A stretch of 64,000 bases of DNA from Thermostichus sp047461615. Lineage in GTDB: Bacteria > Cyanobacteriota > Cyanobacteriia > Thermostichales > Thermostichaceae. How positions within the stretch are numbered: position 1 is the first letter of the stretch; every line of letters starts with the position of its first letter. The stretch covers positions 1 through 64,000 of the forward strand of contig NZ_JANSHI010000007.1 of assembly GCF_047461615.1 (NCBI RefSeq), in the 5' to 3' direction. The position numbers and the translations under genes are program-made. Shown piece by piece: positions 60,919-64,000 of this stretch. Under the pieces are notes generated by a model. It saw only the letters and a program-made list of their open reading frames with translations. It was not told where the DNA came from and made no database searches.

Positions 60919-61862
60919 AGGTTCTGGTAACGGGTGGTTTGGGGTTTATCGGCTCCCATCTGGTCAGCCGCCTTCTGCAGGAAGGCCACGCGGTTATCTG
61001 CCTCGACAACGGCTACACGGGGCGGGAGGAGAACGTGCGGGCTCACCGCAACAACCCCGCCTTTACCTTGCTGTGGCACGACGTGGCCGAGCCGCTGCCG
61101 CCGGAGCTGGAAAAAGCTGGCATCGAGCAAATCTACCACCTGGCCTGCCCTGCCTCTCCCCCTCACTACCAAGCGGATCCCATCCGCACCATCCGCACCA
61201 GCGTCTGGGGCACCTACCACCTCCTGGAGCTGGCCCAAAAGACGGGGGCCCGCTTCCTCCTAGCCTCCACTTCGGAAGTGTACGGGGATCCCCAGGTGCA
61301 TCCCCAGCCGGAGGACTACTGGGGCCATGTCAACCCCATCGGCCCGCGGGCCTGCTACGACGAGTCCAAGCGCCTGGCCGAAACCCTAACCTTTGACTGG
61401 CAGCGGCAATACCAGACGGAGATCCGCGTGGCCCGCATCTTCAACACCTATGGGCCCGCCATGCGGGAAGACGATGGTCGCGTGGTCAGCAACTTCATCG
61501 TCCAGGCGCTGCGCGGGGATCCCCTCACCGTCTATGGAGATGGCTCCCAGACCCGCAGCTTTTGCTACATCTCCGACCTCATCGAGGGCCTGGTGCGCCT
61601 GATGAACAGCCCTTATCCCGGCCCCTTTAACCTGGGCAACCCGCAGGAGGTCACCATTCTAGAGTTGGCTCGGCAGGTTTTGGCCCTCACCGGCAGCTCT
61701 TCTCCCATCGTCCACCGACCTCTCCCAACCGACGATCCCAAGCAGCGCCGGCCCGACATCAACAAGGCCCGCGCCTTGCTGGGGTGGGAGCCCCAGATCC
61801 CTTTGCCAGTGGGCCTGGAGCGGACCATCCCCTACTTCCGCCGCCGGCTGGGGCTGGAGTAA
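60915..61862 (+). CDS. UDP-glucuronate decarboxylase (UDP-xylose synthase)
   Basis: NAD-dependent short-chain dehydrogenase/epimerase family. 315 residues. The GxxGxxG site is VLVTGGLGFIGSHLVSRLL, the UXS-type YHLACPASPPHYQADPIRTI and STSEVYGDPQVHPQPEDYWG are diagnostic, and the catalytic Tyr/Lys are in ACYDESKRLAETL. Converts UDP-glucuronate to UDP-xylose. GTG start at 60915 overlaps the ugd stop (GTGA). With ugd it should supply UDP-xylose for extracellular polysaccharide; glycosyltransferases are not adjacent. Confidence 0.93.
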   Translation: MKVLVTGGLGFIGSHLVSRLLQEGHAVICLDNGYTGREENVRAHRNNPAFTLLWHDVAEPLPPELEKAGIEQIYHLACPASPPHYQADPIRTIRTSVWGTYHLLELAQKTGARFLLASTSEVYGDPQVHPQPEDYWGHVNPIGPRACYDESKRLAETLTFDWQRQYQTEIRVARIFNTYGPAMREDDGRVVSNFIVQALRGDPLTVYGDGSQTRSFCYISDLIEGLVRLMNSPYPGPFNLGNPQEVTILELARQVLALTGSSSPIVHRPLPTDDPKQRRPDINKARALLGWEPQIPLPVGLERTIPYFRRRLGLE

Positions 61863-61987
61863 AGGAAGACCTCTGGGAGATTTTCCCCAGAGCTGGCCAA
61901 CTTTGCGGAAGAAAGCAGCCAGGCTGGCATAATACCCGTCATAATACAGAAAAGGCATGTTAACTCAAGTAGGGGATCCCTACGCCT

Positions 61988-62884
61988 GTGGATACTTCTC
62001 CGGAAGAACCAACCACCCCCGTGCCCCTGGAAACCTACAGGCTGGAGGTGGAGAGGAAAGTAGTGGGCGCCTTTTTGACGGTGCTTCAGGGATCCAATAG
62101 GGGCAGGACTTTCCGCCTGGGGGAGACTGCAGTAGTGGGGCGCAGCCCCCAGGCCGACGTTCAGCTTTCCGACCACACCATCTCTCGGCTGCACTGCCGG
62201 CTGAGGAAGGAAGGGGAAAACTATGTCCTCATCGATCTCGGCAGCCTCAACGGCACCTATGTCAATGGGGAACGGGTAAATTGCCGGGTTTTGGCGGATA
62301 GGGATCGCATCCAGCTGGGGAATAGCCTCCTGCAGTTTGCCTATTATGACCGGCTGGAGGAGGCTTTCTTTTTCCAGGTCGCTGCCGCTGCTCTCTACGA
62401 CCCGCTCACGGGGCTGCACAACCGTCGGTTTTTCCTAGAGCACCTGCAGAGGGAGATGGCCTTTGCCCGCCGCCATAGCTTTCCCCTCCACTTGCTTTAC
62501 CTGGACTTGGACAACTTCAAGCTCATCAACGACCGCTGGGGGCATTTGGCCGGGGATCAAGCCCTGATCCAAGTAGCCCAACAACTGCAGGATCAGGTTC
62601 GCCGCGAGGATCTGCTGGCCCGGCTAGGGGGCGACGAATTTGTCCTCATGGTGCGCGGGGTTCCGGAAGCTCACATCCTGCAGTTGGCCAAGCGCCTGCG
62701 GCAGGCCATCCAATCCCTCCCTCTGCAGGTGGGAGCAGAAGTTATCCACCTCACCTGTAGCATTGGCGTCGCCTCTTTGCTCAGCCTTTCAGCAGAAACT
62801 TCCGTCCAAAGCTTTCTAGAGGCAGCCGACCAAGCCCTCTACCAAGCCAAAGTGCAGGGGGGCAACCGGGAAGTGTTGCTGTAG
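61988..62884 (+). CDS. FHA-GGDEF diguanylate cyclase
   Basis: 298 residues. FHA domain near residues 30-120: TFRLGETAVVGRSPQADVQL, SDHTISRLHCRLR and SLNGTYVNGERV, giving the phosphothreonine-binding G-R-x8-S-x2-H pattern. The GGDEF domain follows: DPLTGLHNRRFFLEHL, LDNFKLINDRWGHLAGDQAL and LARLGGDEFVLMV with an intact GGDEF active site. A typical inhibitory RxxD is not obvious. Makes cyclic di-GMP, probably under control of a Ser/Thr kinase target. GTG start at 61988; no strong ribosome-binding site. Convergent with gcvH, 3 bp apart. Confidence 0.92.
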   Translation: MDTSPEEPTTPVPLETYRLEVERKVVGAFLTVLQGSNRGRTFRLGETAVVGRSPQADVQLSDHTISRLHCRLRKEGENYVLIDLGSLNGTYVNGERVNCRVLADRDRIQLGNSLLQFAYYDRLEEAFFFQVAAAALYDPLTGLHNRRFFLEHLQREMAFARRHSFPLHLLYLDLDNFKLINDRWGHLAGDQALIQVAQQLQDQVRREDLLARLGGDEFVLMVRGVPEAHILQLAKRLRQAIQSLPLQVGAEVIHLTCSIGVASLLSLSAETSVQSFLEAADQALYQAKVQGGNREVLL

Positions 62885-62887
62885 GGC

Positions 62888-63277
62888 TTAGGATCCCTCC
62901 ACCAAGCTGGCGTAGGCCTCCGCGCTCATCGTGTCGTCAAGATCTTCCGGGTTGGTCATGCGCACCTTGATCAGCCAGCCATCTCCATAGGGATCGTCGG
63001 CAATGCTCTCTGGGCTGTCCACCACCGCTTTGTTTACCGCCACCACTTCCCCCGAGACAGGGGCATACAGATCCTCTACGGCCTTGACGGACTCCACCGA
63101 GCCAAAGCTCTCCCCCTTTTCAATTTCTGTCCCTTCCTCGGGCAGGCCGACGAAGACGATGTCCCCCAGCTGATCGACGGCATAGGCCGTGATCCCAATC
63201 ACCGCAATGTCATCCTCAACCCGGATGTACTCGTGGGTGTCCACGTAGCGCAGATCGGGTGGGTACTCCAGGGCCAT
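62888..63277 (-). CDS. gcvH: Glycine cleavage system H protein
   Basis: Lipoyl carrier of the glycine cleavage system, used in photorespiratory glycine breakdown. 129 residues, normal length. The lipoyl Lys is in SVESVKAVEDLYAPVSGEVV; RYVDTHEYIRVEDDIAVIGI and DDPYGDGWLIKVRM are family blocks. ATG at 63277. The T and P proteins are not in this window. Confidence 0.95.
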   Translation of the reverse strand: MALEYPPDLRYVDTHEYIRVEDDIAVIGITAYAVDQLGDIVFVGLPEEGTEIEKGESFGSVESVKAVEDLYAPVSGEVVAVNKAVVDSPESIADDPYGDGWLIKVRMTNPEDLDDTMSAEAYASLVEGS

Positions 63278-63355
63278 GCCACTTTCCCCGCTTAAATCCA
63301 GTGGACTATTCTAGGGCAATCCCTGAGGGCGGTAAAGCTCTCTCAGGCGGGAGGA

Positions 63356-64000
63356 CTAGAGAAACTCTAGGAGCAGCCGATTCACAGTTTGGGGCGCCTC
63401 CTGCTGCGCCCAATGGCCGCACTCGGGGATGTACTCCTTGCGCAGGCCGTTGGGGAAGAAGGGATCCATTCCCTCGGTCAGCTCGCGGCTAAGGGCAAAG
63501 TCTTCTTCTCCCCAGATGAGCAGGGTGGGGGCGAAGATCGGACGCAGGGGCTGCAAAAACAGGTTCTGCAGAGTGGGCAGGCTAAACAGGTGGCGGTAGT
63601 AGTTGAGGGCAGAGGTGAGCACCTTGGGCTTGGCAAGGGCCTCTTGGTAAACCTTTAGGTCGTGGCGGGTGAAGGCGCTTTTGCGCACCGAGGTCTCTTG
63701 AAAAATGCGCCGCACCCACTCCTCGAGGTTCCACTGCAACACCCACTCTGGCAGCCAGGGCAACTGGAAGAAAAACAGGTACCAACTGCGGCGCATCTGG
63801 TCCAAATTGGTCAGGAACTCCCGGCGAAAGCAAGCGGGGTGAGGAGAGTTGAGCACGGCCAGCTTGCGGATCTCCTGGGGAAAAAGTTGCGCCCAGTGCC
63901 AAGCAATAGCCCCTCCCCAGTCGTGGGCCACCACCACCGCGCTTTTGGCCCCAAAATGGGCTAGCAGGCCGCGGACATCCTCGGTGAGGGTGTCCAGGTC
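63356..64000 (-). CDS. Alpha/beta hydrolase, 5' end outside window
   Basis: About 214 visible residues of an epoxide-hydrolase/haloalkane-dehalogenase-like alpha/beta hydrolase. The nucleophile elbow is VVVAHDWGGAIAWHWA with Asp; RKLAVLNSPHPACFRREFL starts the cap region; PTLLIWGEEDFALSRELTEG holds the later acid loop; the catalytic His is in IPECGHWAQQEAP. Such proteins hydrolyse epoxides or esters; the substrate is unknown. The start codon lies beyond 64000. The frame is open to the window edge. Confidence 0.88.
   Translation of the reverse strand, partial: DLDTLTEDVRGLLAHFGAKSAVVVAHDWGGAIAWHWAQLFPQEIRKLAVLNSPHPACFRREFLTNLDQMRRSWYLFFFQLPWLPEWVLQWNLEEWVRRIFQETSVRKSAFTRHDLKVYQEALAKPKVLTSALNYYRHLFSLPTLQNLFLQPLRPIFAPTLLIWGEEDFALSRELTEGMDPFFPNGLRKEYIPECGHWAQQEAPQTVNRLLLEFL

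Overview
The window is about 60% GC, densely coded, and most likely comes from a thermophilic unicellular cyanobacterium of the hot-spring Synechococcus group (JA-3-3Ab / JA-2-3B'a type, also called Thermostichus). Cyanobacterial markers are chlP, a SufR-sufBCD cluster, lrtA, a cyAbrB regulator, a PATAN response regulator and a folate-biopterin transporter. The octamer GGGATCCC is scattered through genes and spacers the way HIP1 is in other cyanobacteria. The genus is inferred. Two 100-N runs show that this is a scaffold of a draft assembly.

Layout. 1-8 kb: pyrG (cut by the window edge), an aldo/keto reductase, a HAD protein without its catalytic aspartates, queA, a TerB/Mo-nitrogenase-C protein, a folate-biopterin transporter and rph. 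8-10.3 kb: a PATAN-REC regulator broken by four copies of a 24-bp repeat, then ribE, with a diverged fifth copy before aroK. 10.9-22.3 kb: glgA, rsmD, TPR and HEAT proteins, a TrmJ-type methyltransferase, lpxC-fabZ, a CocE-type hydrolase and a large glycosyltransferase-like membrane protein. 22.4-27 kb: sufR divergent from sufBCD. 27.3-31.4 kb: cyAbrB, an acyltransferase and pyk.

31.1-35.4 kb is a rearranged island. The pyk 5' end plus a divergent 80-codon gene occurs twice. One copy keeps pyk intact but has a stop in the small gene; the other has a truncated pyk and an intact small gene. Between the copies lies 1.9 kb of DNA without GGATCC sites, holding an imelysin-type lipoprotein gene and a fragment of thrB. 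This DNA is bracketed by two identical 37-bp direct repeats that look like a cyanobacterial CRISPR repeat.

35.5-64 kb: ubiD, a decayed dacB-like gene, lrtA, an aluminium-resistance/C-S lyase family enzyme, a PPC-domain lipoprotein, a protein of 17-residue repeats and a DUF2993-like protein. Next is a DAHP synthase preceded by what reads as a complete ribosome-mediated attenuator (promoter, peptide with 7 aromatic residues, competing hairpins, terminator). Then come a MiaE-like hydroxylase, a membrane metalloprotease-like protein, an AMIN-amidase, murI, argG, an FAD oxidoreductase, secD-secF, chlP, a frameshifted CDF transporter, a UDP-glucose dehydrogenase/UDP-xylose synthase pair, an FHA-GGDEF protein, gcvH and a partial alpha/beta hydrolase.

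The strongest candidates for undescribed biology are the attenuator at 43.4-43.7 kb, the 24-bp double-hairpin mobile repeat at 8.9-10.3 kb, and the repeat-bracketed alien segment at 32.7-34.7 kb. I saw no rRNA, tRNA, complete insertion sequence or multi-repeat CRISPR array.
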